A DNA stretch of 38,130 nucleotides from Thermoanaerobaculales bacterium (GCA_021107705.1 JAIOSJ010000204.1:1-38130); one strand, 5' to 3'; shown: positions 26,581-34,860, numbered from the stretch's first letter. Translations and numbers: made by a program. Notes: generated by a model from the letters alone, not told the origin.

Positions 26581-26608
26581 ATAGATGCGCTGTGCGCACC
26601 ACATCAAT

Positions 26609-26690
26609 TAGGAGCGGGGGCTGTATTGGCCCAACTGAAATCCTTCGGCCCGTGTGCCGCATTCAGAGGCCAATGCGGTCCCCGCTCCTA
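26609..26690. repeat. long inverted repeat B with G-U pairs
   Basis: Arms at 26609-26631 and 26668-26690 pair over 23 positions with three G-U wobbles. The stem continues as CTGAA (26635-26639) with TTCAG (26662-26666). The ends are TAGGAG and CTCCTA as in repeat A. The right end is the reverse complement of the KamA stop codon. The change of three pairs to wobbles rather than mismatches suggests RNA-level selection, or recent drift of a once perfect repeat. Confidence 0.9.
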
Positions 26691-28070
26691 GGCGCTTGCC
26701 GTTTCGTCGTCGAAATCGCCATGTTGCCAATCGGGTCGCCAGAGACCGTCCTTCATATGCCTCATGGAACGGGCAAAAAAGAACTCGGCCTCGCCCTGTG
26801 CGGGTTCGAGATCGTTGAGCCAAACGGCCTGGGAGTCAAATTGGGCAAAAAAGACTCTTCCGGTCCACGAAGGATCCCTCCCCTGGATCATCTTCAAAAC
26901 GAAGACCCTCTCGCCGCCGATCTCAGTAACTCCCACAATTTCGACCTTTCCGGGCGCGGCCGACATACAGGGGCCGCGAACCGTTCGGGCCAGGCCCGAG
27001 ACCTGCGAATAGGCGCTGTTGAAGATCTTCCGCGCACGCGCCAGCGGAACTTCGAAATAGTGATTCGGCCCCGTTTCCCGCTCAACGAAGAAATAATAGG
27101 GTACGGCGCCGAGCCTCACCTGAGCCCGCCACATCTCAGCCCACACTCCGACATCGTCGTTGACGTGCCGAATCAGAGGGGCCTGGCAGCGAATCACGGC
27201 GCCCGTCTCGGTAATACGACGCATGGCTTCACGGCAGGCATCGGTTTCTAGTTCACGTGGGTGGGAGAAATGGGCCATCAGTGCCAATTGACGCCCGGTG
27301 TTACGAACCTGCTCGAAGAGCCGGAGCAGATCATCGGCATCCGGATCAGTCAAGAAACGGTAGGGCCAATAACTCAGGGCCTTGGTTCCGATGCGAATTG
27401 AGCTGAGATGGTCGAACCGGGGATTGAGAAGAGCCGAAACATACTTTCGGAGAACCTTCGTACTCATGATCATCGGATCGCCTCCGGTGATCAGAACATC
27501 CGAAATCTCGGTATGAGTCTCTACGTAAGCAGACAGGGTTTCAACCTCGTGGCTTGCGAATTTCAGCTCTTCAATACCTACAAACTGCGGCCACCGAAAA
27601 CAGTAGGTGCAATAGGCGTGGCAGGTCTGGCCCTGTGAGGGAAAAAAGAGCAGAGTTTCCCGATATTTGTGTTGAAAACCCGTAAGGAGTTCCCCGCCCA
27701 TGACCGGAACGTTCAGATCCATTTGTCCCGCGGGATGGGGGTTCATTCGCCTTTGAATTCTTCGTGCTGCCCTTTTAAGGGCCTCAGGCTCCTCCTTGAT
27801 CACGAAATCGACCAAACGGGAGAAATCGGTGGGTTCAAGCATTCCCGCTTGCGGGAAGGTCAACTGATAAATCGGGTCGTTGGGGATGTTGCTCCAATCG
27901 ATCAACTCACTAAGAACATAGTCGTTGACGCGAAAAGGCAGGACTGCCGACACTGCTTCGATTGCGGTTTGCTGGTCACGGGATAACGTCCTCCACTGCG
28001 GCAGAAGGTGGAGGTTTCGGCACCCATAGGCACGAAATTGGGGTCGGCCAAACTCGAGACTTCCGGCCAT
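26688..28070 (-). CDS. KamA-family radical SAM protein (lysine 2,3-aminomutase-like)
   Basis: The 460-aa protein has the radical SAM cluster motif C150-x3-C154-x2-C157 (CHAYCTYCFRW), LITGGDPM (194-201) and a C-terminal segment GPCMSAAPGKVEIVG. In that segment K375 matches the PLP-binding lysine of lysine 2,3-aminomutases. Such enzymes move an amino group from the alpha to the beta carbon using SAM and PLP. The cluster context CxxxCxxCFRWPQF differs from classical KamA and from EpmB, so the substrate could be lysine, glutamate or another amino acid. A ribosome site AAGGGGG precedes the ATG at 28070. No beta-lysine acetyltransferase (osmolyte pathway) or fermentation gene is nearby. Confidence 0.82.
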   Translation of the reverse strand: MAGSLEFGRPQFRAYGCRNLHLLPQWRTLSRDQQTAIEAVSAVLPFRVNDYVLSELIDWSNIPNDPIYQLTFPQAGMLEPTDFSRLVDFVIKEEPEALKRAARRIQRRMNPHPAGQMDLNVPVMGGELLTGFQHKYRETLLFFPSQGQTCHAYCTYCFRWPQFVGIEELKFASHEVETLSAYVETHTEISDVLITGGDPMIMSTKVLRKYVSALLNPRFDHLSSIRIGTKALSYWPYRFLTDPDADDLLRLFEQVRNTGRQLALMAHFSHPRELETDACREAMRRITETGAVIRCQAPLIRHVNDDVGVWAEMWRAQVRLGAVPYYFFVERETGPNHYFEVPLARARKIFNSAYSQVSGLARTVRGPCMSAAPGKVEIVGVTEIGGERVFVLKMIQGRDPSWTGRVFFAQFDSQAVWLNDLEPAQGEAEFFFARSMRHMKDGLWRPDWQHGDFDDETASA

Positions 28071-28148
28071 TTTTACCCCCTTTCCGAGCGGTCATCCTAT
28101 CCAGGCCAACAATTTCAGCCTTGACCAACCCTACTTCAAAACCCTTTG

Positions 28149-28170
28149 TTTGCTAACTAAGGTTAACAAA
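28149..28170. repeat. operator-like inverted repeat upstream of the KamA-like gene
   Basis: Arms TTTGCTAAC (28149-28157) and GTTAACAAA (28162-28170) pair at eight of nine positions across a 4-base spacer. It lies about 80-100 bp upstream of the KamA-like start and 20 bp beyond the mscS-like stop. The AT-rich palindrome in GC-rich DNA suggests a repressor or activator site. Confidence 0.45.
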
Positions 28171-28189
28171 TCTGGCTTCAAAAAGCAAG

Positions 28190-29992
28190 CTAGTCTTCCT
28201 CATCGAAATCGACAGGTGGCGGGGGAGCATCCTCGGCCCATCGCCTCGTCAGGTTTCTGGCGGTTTCGCGGGCATTGGCAAAGCCTGTTTCTGTGGCCTG
28301 ATCGTAATTATTGCCGCCTGATCCGCTTGTTCCCCTCTCTTCCTTCCGAAGATATAGTGTCTGGGTCGGGAACGCGAACTCCACGCCCAACTCCGCCGCC
28401 AGACGGATCATGTCAACCGACAGGCGATGCCTCTCCCTGAGTTCAGTGGCCCAATCGGGCGTCATGAAGAAAACATAGAGAAGAATTTCAAGGGAGGAAG
28501 CACCGAACTCGTTCAGATACACATGAAAGTAATCCTTGCGGGTCGAGGGGTGTCTCCTGATAATCTCCCGAATCCCCTCGCAAAAAGCATCGATCTTCTC
28601 CGGCGAGGTGTCATAGGCGATCCCCAGGCGGGTGCTCCAACGCCGATAGGTCCGATCACCTAAATTGTCAACCGCTGCACTGGTGAGGCGGGAATTCGGC
28701 AACGTTATCCTCGAATTGTAGAAGGTCCGAATGCGAGTCGAACGGAAGCCGACCTCTTCCACTGTCCCTTCGACATCTCCGACTACCACCCAGTCGCCGA
28801 CCTGAAACGGGCGATCGAGCAGAACGGTCAAAGAACCGAAAAGGTTGCCGATCGTGTCTTGAGCAGCCAAGGCCAAGGCCAATCCCCCGATTCCGAGGCC
28901 GGCGAGAATGCCCGTGAAGTCGCGTTCGAATGTCTCCGCGAGAAGAACTGCGGCGATGACAAAGATAAGAATTTTCAAACTCTTTCGAATCAGTGGGATA
29001 AGCAGGTCATCAAAGCGGTTTTCGGTTTTCTGAGCCCGTTTTTCCAACACATTGGAGAGGACATTGACCAAACGATAAGCTGTCAAGGACGCAGTAAAAA
29101 TCAGTACCAACTCGACCAAACTGGCGTACCACCGCAGCACATTCAAAGGCAAACCCAGCCAGGAAAGGCCGAACCACCACATTAGGACCATTGCCAGCGC
29201 GCCCAGCGGTCGCAGGGAAGATCGAACCAGATCGTGATCGACTTCCGGAGCGAGACGTCTCAACCAAAGCAATACCGGTCCTTGAAGAACGGCCACAACG
29301 AAGCGATCCACGATGACCCCGGCAATCACCAGAAATAGAATGCCGATCCACTGCCAGCCCTCAAGATAAAGGGTACGGCCTTTGAGTGACGCGGGAACCC
29401 TGGCCCTCAGCCACCCGGCCGGCGAAACCGGTTCCAGCGTCTGGCTCACGCCCTCGACGGTCTCCAAGTCCTCGACGGCAGCCGTGAATTGATCGAGTTT
29501 TTCCACGGTCTCACGTGTGAACCGCCACCGTCGATCGGCCGACTGAGCTAGTTCGATTTGACCGACGTCGGCAACGGAGAGTGTCCAAGGCGCAGCCTTC
29601 GGGTCGCCGCTCAGGCTCTCGATATCGATCAACTCGACACGATCCAAAATATTTTTGAGCTGGACGGCCAATTCACGTCCGCGTCCCTTTCGCACCGAAA
29701 GTGGCAACTGCGTGAGATCGAGACAGGCGGCGGCCATGTCAAGATCGGGTCCGTCGTTCTCGTAAAAGGCGTTGAGGAAGACACCCATGGTTCCCTGGGC
29801 GCTCGCATATTGGATCGGGACAACCACCATCGACACCACAGGAGGCGCCGGCTCCTCTTGTACCGACACGGGAATCTGAGCAGAGGCGCCCCCCCATGAG
29901 ATGCACAGCAGAATTCCCGCAACCATGACCCAACGGGTCGGCAGAATCATTGAATTCTTGAATTTCGGTCGCCGGATGTACGTTGTCGCCAT
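28190..29992 (-). CDS. MscS-family mechanosensitive channel with long N-terminal periplasmic domain
   Basis: The 600-aa protein has a signal peptide (1-38, ending GGASA before Q) and a mature N-terminal domain of some 170 residues (40-210) not shared with small MscS. Four or five membrane helices follow between 213 and 390. The pore helix GILAGLGIGGLALALAAQDTIGNL (361-384) and the beta domain DRPFQVGDWVVVGDVEGTVEEVGFRSTRIRT are textbook MscS. The C-terminus (550-600) is polar and ends in an acidic tail. It should release solutes on osmotic down-shock, or have a regulated role through the extra domain. An AGGAGG ribosome site precedes the ATG at 29992. It appears monocistronic. Confidence 0.93.
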   Translation of the reverse strand: MATTYIRRPKFKNSMILPTRWVMVAGILLCISWGGASAQIPVSVQEEPAPPVVSMVVVPIQYASAQGTMGVFLNAFYENDGPDLDMAAACLDLTQLPLSVRKGRGRELAVQLKNILDRVELIDIESLSGDPKAAPWTLSVADVGQIELAQSADRRWRFTRETVEKLDQFTAAVEDLETVEGVSQTLEPVSPAGWLRARVPASLKGRTLYLEGWQWIGILFLVIAGVIVDRFVVAVLQGPVLLWLRRLAPEVDHDLVRSSLRPLGALAMVLMWWFGLSWLGLPLNVLRWYASLVELVLIFTASLTAYRLVNVLSNVLEKRAQKTENRFDDLLIPLIRKSLKILIFVIAAVLLAETFERDFTGILAGLGIGGLALALAAQDTIGNLFGSLTVLLDRPFQVGDWVVVGDVEGTVEEVGFRSTRIRTFYNSRITLPNSRLTSAAVDNLGDRTYRRWSTRLGIAYDTSPEKIDAFCEGIREIIRRHPSTRKDYFHVYLNEFGASSLEILLYVFFMTPDWATELRERHRLSVDMIRLAAELGVEFAFPTQTLYLRKEERGTSGSGGNNYDQATETGFANARETARNLTRRWAEDAPPPPVDFDEED

Positions 29993-30058
29993 TTCGTCCT
30001 CCTAAGCTAGGGATCGTACCACTTGGACGGGTTGGTGGACACCATACCGACGAATAAC

Positions 30059-30093
30059 AAAAAGGCGCCTCGCCGTCTGAGCAGCGAGACGCC
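30059..30093 (-). terminator. terminator after the acidic protein gene
   Basis: GGCGCCTCGC (30064-30073) pairs with GCGAGACGCC (30084-30093) with one mismatch around a 10-base loop. The minus-strand transcript ends in five T residues (30063-30059). It lies 20 bp past the stop at 30114. Confidence 0.85.
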
Positions 30094-30113
30094 CGTCGGA
30101 CACAAAGAAGAAC

Positions 30114-30896
30114 TCAGTCTTCGTCGATGATCTCGATTGTCTTCTTGATGATGACTCTATTCGGCGAATCAACGACCTTGTTCATGACACCCCCGGTGGC
30201 CGGATCCACAAAGGTCTCCTCGGTTGCATGTTCCTCTTTGACGAGAAGCACCGAACCGGTCTCTTTACAACGGTAGTGCACCATTCCGGCATCGGGCCCA
30301 CCGATTTTGAGAATCCTCATGTTTCCGGCTTCTTCTTCATCATCGAGGAAGAAAACCCCGTGATCACCGGTGAGGTGCTCGACCATGACGTCGATCTTGG
30401 CCATATCACCTTCGGCCAACTCTTCCTCCAACTCAAGGATCATGGTTTCAAAATCGGCATCACCGTGTTCCCCGATAAATTTCAGCTCTTCACCGTCCCC
30501 AATCTTGATGATTTTGATGTTTTCGCCATCCTTGGAATGCCAAATGTGCGGATGAACCTTGCCTCCTCCAGTGAGAATTTTGGGGTGGTCGCCGAACTCG
30601 TGCTCTTCGTCGAGGACGATCATCTTGATGATTTTCTTGTCTTCACCTTGGATCCCGCTCTCCAGATCCTCTCCATCCATCAGGACTTCAATCTGGTCGC
30701 CCGACCTGCGGACGGTGATCAGGTGCTCGCCGGCCTCAATGGTGCGTTCCTCGCCGTCGACAAGATCGTCCAGAGTAAAGACCTCTACTTTGCCATCCGT
30801 CTGAATTTCTACGGTGGTCGAGTTACTCCCTTCGACACAATTTTCCTTTGATATCGGTCCCACGTGGATCGCAGCTGGGAGGAAACAGGCAAACAC
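30114..30896 (-). CDS. very acidic protein of unknown function
   Basis: I do not recognise this 260-aa protein. It is rich in Asp, Glu, Gly, His and Ile. Short strand-like units recur (KKIIKMIVLD, IKIIKIGDGEEL, MRILKIGG, IIKKTIEI), suggesting a repetitive beta structure. Four Cys are present (in the N-terminal segment, ENCVEG and YRCKE). The only in-frame start that keeps the hydrophobic N-terminus is the GTG at 30896 (stop codon two codons upstream); it would give a short, non-standard signal sequence FACFLPAAIHVG. A later GTG would remove it. The His/acidic composition could bind metal ions; that is a guess. It is divergent from the GGEEF gene and followed by its own terminator. Confidence 0.65.
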   Translation of the reverse strand: MFACFLPAAIHVGPISKENCVEGSNSTTVEIQTDGKVEVFTLDDLVDGEERTIEAGEHLITVRRSGDQIEVLMDGEDLESGIQGEDKKIIKMIVLDEEHEFGDHPKILTGGGKVHPHIWHSKDGENIKIIKIGDGEELKFIGEHGDADFETMILELEEELAEGDMAKIDVMVEHLTGDHGVFFLDDEEEAGNMRILKIGGPDAGMVHYRCKETGSVLLVKEEHATEETFVDPATGGVMNKVVDSPNRVIIKKTIEIIDED

Positions 30897-30913
30897 CTTT
30901 CACGACTTCGGGT

Positions 30914-30919
30914 TATAAT
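30914..30919 (+). promoter_or_regulatory. -10 box for the GGEEF gene
   Basis: A consensus TATAAT sits 32 nt upstream of the ATG at 30952. The leader between them contains a perfect hairpin CGGATC-GGAC-GATCCG (30925-30940) and no ribosome site. A clear -35 box was not found; the region overlaps the start of the divergent acidic protein gene. Confidence 0.5.
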
Positions 30920-30951
30920 CTCTTCGGATCGGACGATCCGGCATTTTTTGC

Positions 30952-33231
30952 ATGAAACGTCGCACCTTCACCACCGTCATCCTGGCCTGCAGCCTCATCG
31001 TCTTCCTCCTGATGGGGGCGCGAATTTGCGATGATCTACTCTCTTCCGGTCGCACCATCGGTATCAGCGTCGATGATTCTGATGAAATCCTGACGGTAAC
31101 CCAGGTTATCGATGGACGCCCAGCCTCTGAAGCAGGGTTGGAAACCGGTGACATTATCGAAAGCATCGATGGGAGCACGCTCTCGTCTGTTAGTGAAATC
31201 CTCGGCCTGGCAGCAACTTTCGAGAGAGACACTCCAGTCGAGTTCAAGATCATGCGCGGGGAGGAGACCCGACACCTCACAATTTGTCCCGGAATCCCCT
31301 TCCCCTGGACGCCACTGGGGCTGGACCTTCTGGTGATCCTGGGGTATTTGTCAATCGCCTTACTCGCCCATTTTCGTGCCCCCGACGTACTTCGAGCACG
31401 CCTTCTCTCAGGCTTTTCAATTGCTGTGGCATTGGAACTCGCTCTTCCAAGATTCATTCCCGGCTTTGCCGACTGGATACTCTTCCGAGAAATTTTTTAC
31501 TACTCGCTGACAGGGGCCCAGCTGGGTCTCGAGCTTCACCTCGCATCGGTCATCCCTAAGAAGTATGACTGGTTCACCAGCAGACCATGGCTCCCGAAGC
31601 TCTACTACGGAATCGGCCTCTTTATCGGTACGGCCACCGCCCTCATCGCCACCACCGCGCCAAACCTCGGCGTGCCGGGCTTGGAAGGCGCAAATGCATT
31701 GGTTCAGAGCATTGTCAACGATTTCGTGCTTGGAGGCTGGGGCATCGCCGTGGTTGCTTTACTCTTCCTCCAGTTTCGAAACTCAAAGACTCCTGGGCAT
31801 CGAAGCCAGGCTTTGTTGGTCCTCGTCGGAGTACTCCCCTGGGCGGTGTTCAACCTCTGCAACTCCGTCTTGACCAGACTCGATGTAGTCAGCCCCCAAT
31901 GGACCGAGTTTGTTCAGCCCATGGTCCTTCTCTTTTACCCGGCAGCAATCTTCATCGCGATTTTTCGGTATCATTTTTTCGACATCGACCTGGTTCTGCG
32001 ACGGAGCCTTGTCATCGCCGTTGTTACATGCCTGGTGATCATCCTCTTTTCAGTCGTTTTCGAGAATGTGGCGTCGCGCTTTGGAGAACAGGTCAATGCC
32101 GGCAAATGGCAGGTGGCCGCCTTTGCTCTGGGCATGCTCATTCTGGGACTCCTCTTCAATCCCGTCAGGGCTCAGGCACAGAAATCGATCGATAGTAGAT
32201 TTTTCCCGGAGCGCTTGGCACAGCGGGAACATCTGGCGGAGCTGGCGGCCAGTCTACCGAACCAGGGCAGCCTCTCTTCGATGGGACAACATTTGGTTGA
32301 AGAAGTCAGCAAGGTTTTTCAGGTTGAATCTGCAACCGTGATGGTGGCCGATCCGCGAAGCGGCATCCTGCTCTCCCTTGCCAGCAACTCTCCACGTTTG
32401 GATGGTTTTCTGGAGATCTCCCTCCTCATCCAATCAGACGATGCCGGGATCGAGCAACTTCGAAAGGCTCGCCGCCCAATTCCGGCCGACATCATCATCA
32501 GCACGAGTCCAGCGATGGCGCAGCGAATTCACGCCGTCGGCGCCGAGTTGGGCGTTGGGCTGATCAGCAAGGAGAGGCTCATCGGCATACTCCTGCTTGG
32601 ACCGAAGGTCAACCGAGAGAGATTTAGATCCGAAGAGCTCGACCTTCTGCGTCTGTTCTCATTGAATGTTGCAACGGTTCTGGAAAATGTAAGACTCTTC
32701 CAGTCAGCCACCTACGAACAACTGACGGGCCTCTTGCGGAGAGAAGCCATCTTGGAGGCTCTCGACGGCGAAATCAACCGCGCTTCCCGCTATCATCGGC
32801 CGCTGACGGTCGGTATGGTCGATCTCGATCATTTCAAGAGGGTAAATGACTCCTGGGGACATCTTGCCGGTGACGCGATTCTGCAAAAAGTCGCCGGGGT
32901 TCTTCAGGAGAACTTACGATCGACGGATCGAATTGGACGGTATGGTGGGGAAGAGTTCCTGTTTATTCTCCCTGAGACCACGATGAACGAAGGGCTGAGC
33001 GTCGCTGATAAGTTACGCCAGGCGCTTGAGGACATGAATTCTCCGGTGGAAGAAGCATCTGAACTTAGAGTCACCGCCTCGATCGGTCTGGCGGAGCTCA
33101 AGCACGGAGACAACGAACACCCGCCGGGAGCACGAGACCTTATCGCTGCGGCCGACAGTGCCCTCTTGATGGCCAAACACAGGGGAAGAAACCTGGTTGT
33201 AGCGGCCGATATGTCCGACTCGGTTACCTAA
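30952..33231 (+). CDS. membrane diguanylate cyclase with PDZ and GAF-like domains
   Basis: The 759-aa protein starts with a membrane anchor (1-24). A periplasmic PDZ domain follows (about 40-115: GRPASEAGLETGDIIESIDG), then about eight membrane helices (120-405) that include YHFFDIDLVLRRSL, a segment common in membrane sensor kinases. Next is a GAF-like domain (about 440-585) and a C-terminal GGDEF domain (590-755). The active site is GGEEF (665-669), preceded by an RxxD product-inhibition site (RSTD, 656-659). It should make cyclic di-GMP from GTP under control of a periplasmic signal and feedback inhibition. The PDZ may bind exposed C-termini of misfolded envelope proteins (inference). Confidence 0.92.
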   Translation: MKRRTFTTVILACSLIVFLLMGARICDDLLSSGRTIGISVDDSDEILTVTQVIDGRPASEAGLETGDIIESIDGSTLSSVSEILGLAATFERDTPVEFKIMRGEETRHLTICPGIPFPWTPLGLDLLVILGYLSIALLAHFRAPDVLRARLLSGFSIAVALELALPRFIPGFADWILFREIFYYSLTGAQLGLELHLASVIPKKYDWFTSRPWLPKLYYGIGLFIGTATALIATTAPNLGVPGLEGANALVQSIVNDFVLGGWGIAVVALLFLQFRNSKTPGHRSQALLVLVGVLPWAVFNLCNSVLTRLDVVSPQWTEFVQPMVLLFYPAAIFIAIFRYHFFDIDLVLRRSLVIAVVTCLVIILFSVVFENVASRFGEQVNAGKWQVAAFALGMLILGLLFNPVRAQAQKSIDSRFFPERLAQREHLAELAASLPNQGSLSSMGQHLVEEVSKVFQVESATVMVADPRSGILLSLASNSPRLDGFLEISLLIQSDDAGIEQLRKARRPIPADIIISTSPAMAQRIHAVGAELGVGLISKERLIGILLLGPKVNRERFRSEELDLLRLFSLNVATVLENVRLFQSATYEQLTGLLRREAILEALDGEINRASRYHRPLTVGMVDLDHFKRVNDSWGHLAGDAILQKVAGVLQENLRSTDRIGRYGGEEFLFILPETTMNEGLSVADKLRQALEDMNSPVEEASELRVTASIGLAELKHGDNEHPPGARDLIAAADSALLMAKHRGRNLVVAADMSDSVT

Positions 33232-33274
33232 CAGCTATCAACTTAGCCTTTTTGAAACAGTTCAACAGCAAGCG

Positions 33275-33300
33275 AAAAAAGGGCGGCCCGAAGGCCGCCC
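33275..33300 (-). terminator. terminator after citrate synthase
   Basis: A perfect 8-bp stem GGGCGGCC/GGCCGCCC (33281-33288 with 33293-33300, loop CGAA) is followed on the minus strand by six T (33280-33275). It lies 25 bp past the stop at 33325. It may also slow plus-strand transcription from the GGEEF gene. Confidence 0.93.
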
Positions 33301-33324
33301 TTCCATCAATCACGATCGCCGAGG

Positions 33325-34629
33325 TCAGGAAATACCGGCGGTCTTCTCAAGCATCGCAGTCGTCAAGGACTTGGGCCGCTCGAGAGCATAACCAAGCGCC
33401 CTGTCCCAGGTGATGTTGGTCAACACGCCGAGAGCACGACCAACTCCGAACAGAACGGTGTAGAAGTCCCACTCCGTCAGGCCGTAATACCATTGGATCA
33501 CGCCGGATTGTGCGTCCACGTTGGGCCAGGGATTCTTCGCCTTGCCCTGCTCCTCAAGTACGCCGGGCGCAACTTTGTAGATCATCGAGACCACCTTGAA
33601 CAGCGGGTAGTCCGGCAGATTCTTCAGGCAGAACTCGCGTTGCGAAGCGTAGCGGGGGTCGGTCTTCCGGAGCACGGCGTGACCGTAACCGGGGATGACC
33701 TGACCAGAATTGAGCGTATCCCAGAGAGCTTTCTTGACCAGCTCTTCCGTCGGCTCCTGCCCGCCCAGCTTGTCCATGAACTTCATGGTCCAGCTCAAAA
33801 CTTCTTGGTTTGCCAGGCCGTGGAGCGGACCCGCCAGACCGTTGATGCCGGCCGAGAGCGCGTAGTAGGCGTCCGAAAGGGCCGAAGCAACCAAATGGGT
33901 CGTGTGGGCCGAGACGTTACCGGACTCGTGGTCGGAGTGCAGAATGAAGTACATCCTCGCCACATCGTCGTAGGGTTTCGGGAAACCCATCATGTGAGCG
34001 AAGTTACCGCCGAGGTCCAGATCGGGATTTTCCGGAATGTGGACGTCACCTTTGTACTTCATCCGATAGATGTAGGCTGCGATCGTCGGCAGCTTGGCCA
34101 TCAGATTCATCACGTCCTCAAGCATCGGCTCCCAATAGATCATTTTGGACATGCCTTCGTTGTAGCGCTTGACGAAGATCGACTCACGCTGCATCGAGGT
34201 GATGGCCGCGGAGAACATCGCCATCGGGTGGCTGTCACGGGGCATGGCCCGCAAGACATCGATTACGCACTGCGGTATGCCTCGCTTCTGCTGGAACTCT
34301 TCAACGACTTCCATCGTCTCCGCTACAGTCGGAACCTCCCCGGTCATCAGGAAGTAGAAAAACGCTTCAACCCACGGATAGTCGCTTCCCGGAACTTTCG
34401 GCAGGGCCTCGAAGGTCTCAGGAATGGTCTTCCCGCGGAAACGGATCCCCTCGTATGGATCGAGATAGGATACGTCGGTCACCAGACAGCGGACGCCGCG
34501 AGCACCACCGATCGCCTGGGCAATTGTCACCTTGCCGACCTCGACATCTCCGAACTCTTTGACCAGACGCGTCGTCCGCGGCCGGTGCTCCTCGATTTTC
34601 TTTCGCAGTGTTTCCCTCAGACTTGACAT
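33325..34629 (-). CDS. gltA: citrate synthase, mitochondrial type
   Basis: The 434-aa protein condenses oxaloacetate with acetyl-CoA to citrate, the entry step of the TCA cycle. It is of the eukaryotic/mitochondrial type: HSDHESGNVSAHTTHLVASALSD and INGLAGPLHGLANQEVL are close to animal sequences. The catalytic residues are H270 (GPLHG), H317 (PGYGHAVLR) and D372 (NVDAQSG), with spacing like that of the pig enzyme. It lacks the N-terminal extension of the hexameric, NADH-inhibited bacterial form. A GGGAG ribosome site lies upstream of the ATG at 34629. It is a single-gene unit with a strong terminator. Confidence 0.95.
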   Translation of the reverse strand: MSSLRETLRKKIEEHRPRTTRLVKEFGDVEVGKVTIAQAIGGARGVRCLVTDVSYLDPYEGIRFRGKTIPETFEALPKVPGSDYPWVEAFFYFLMTGEVPTVAETMEVVEEFQQKRGIPQCVIDVLRAMPRDSHPMAMFSAAITSMQRESIFVKRYNEGMSKMIYWEPMLEDVMNLMAKLPTIAAYIYRMKYKGDVHIPENPDLDLGGNFAHMMGFPKPYDDVARMYFILHSDHESGNVSAHTTHLVASALSDAYYALSAGINGLAGPLHGLANQEVLSWTMKFMDKLGGQEPTEELVKKALWDTLNSGQVIPGYGHAVLRKTDPRYASQREFCLKNLPDYPLFKVVSMIYKVAPGVLEEQGKAKNPWPNVDAQSGVIQWYYGLTEWDFYTVLFGVGRALGVLTNITWDRALGYALERPKSLTTAMLEKTAGIS

Positions 34630-34800
34630 TGGCTAACTCCCTTCTCAAATTTGATCAATCTCGAATCCCAGCGATTCCGGCAATCGCATTTACACTAATT
34701 ATTGAGCACTTATCCAAATATCTTCATACATAACCCAAGCCGACTTTTCAATGTCCGATCGGCCGGGTTCATCCCAATATGTGTCCACACCAGCAGTATA

Positions 34801-34827
34801 GAGCTTGTGAAGGAATGATACAAGCTC
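34801..34827. repeat. inverted repeat upstream of the sugar transferase
   Basis: GAGCTTGT (34801-34808) and ACAAGCTC (34820-34827) are perfect reverse complements around an 11-base spacer. The site lies 34 bp before the ATG at 34861, between two divergent genes. It looks like a regulator binding site. It does not fit the Rex spacing. Confidence 0.5.
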
Positions 34828-34847
34828 CAAATTGACGTGGGCGAATG

Positions 34848-34853
34848 TAGAAT
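34848..34853 (+). promoter_or_regulatory. -10-like box before the sugar transferase
   Basis: TAGAAT ends 7 nt before the ATG at 34861, the same arrangement as at 18375 and 21533. A TTGACG lies too close (spacer 10) to act as its -35. A leaderless start at 34861 is plausible. Confidence 0.35.
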
Positions 34854-34860
34854 AGGCCCG

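Noticed and set aside
33493-34626. 377-codon open frame on the plus strand opposite citrate synthase
   Set aside because: It lies wholly antisense to a gene with clear catalytic motifs, its composition (many H, R, V) is that of a mirror frame, and it has no recognisable domain.
34801-34827. Second Rex operator
   Set aside because: It contains TTGTGAA, but the opposite half-site is TACAAG with the wrong spacing; it fits a different palindrome.
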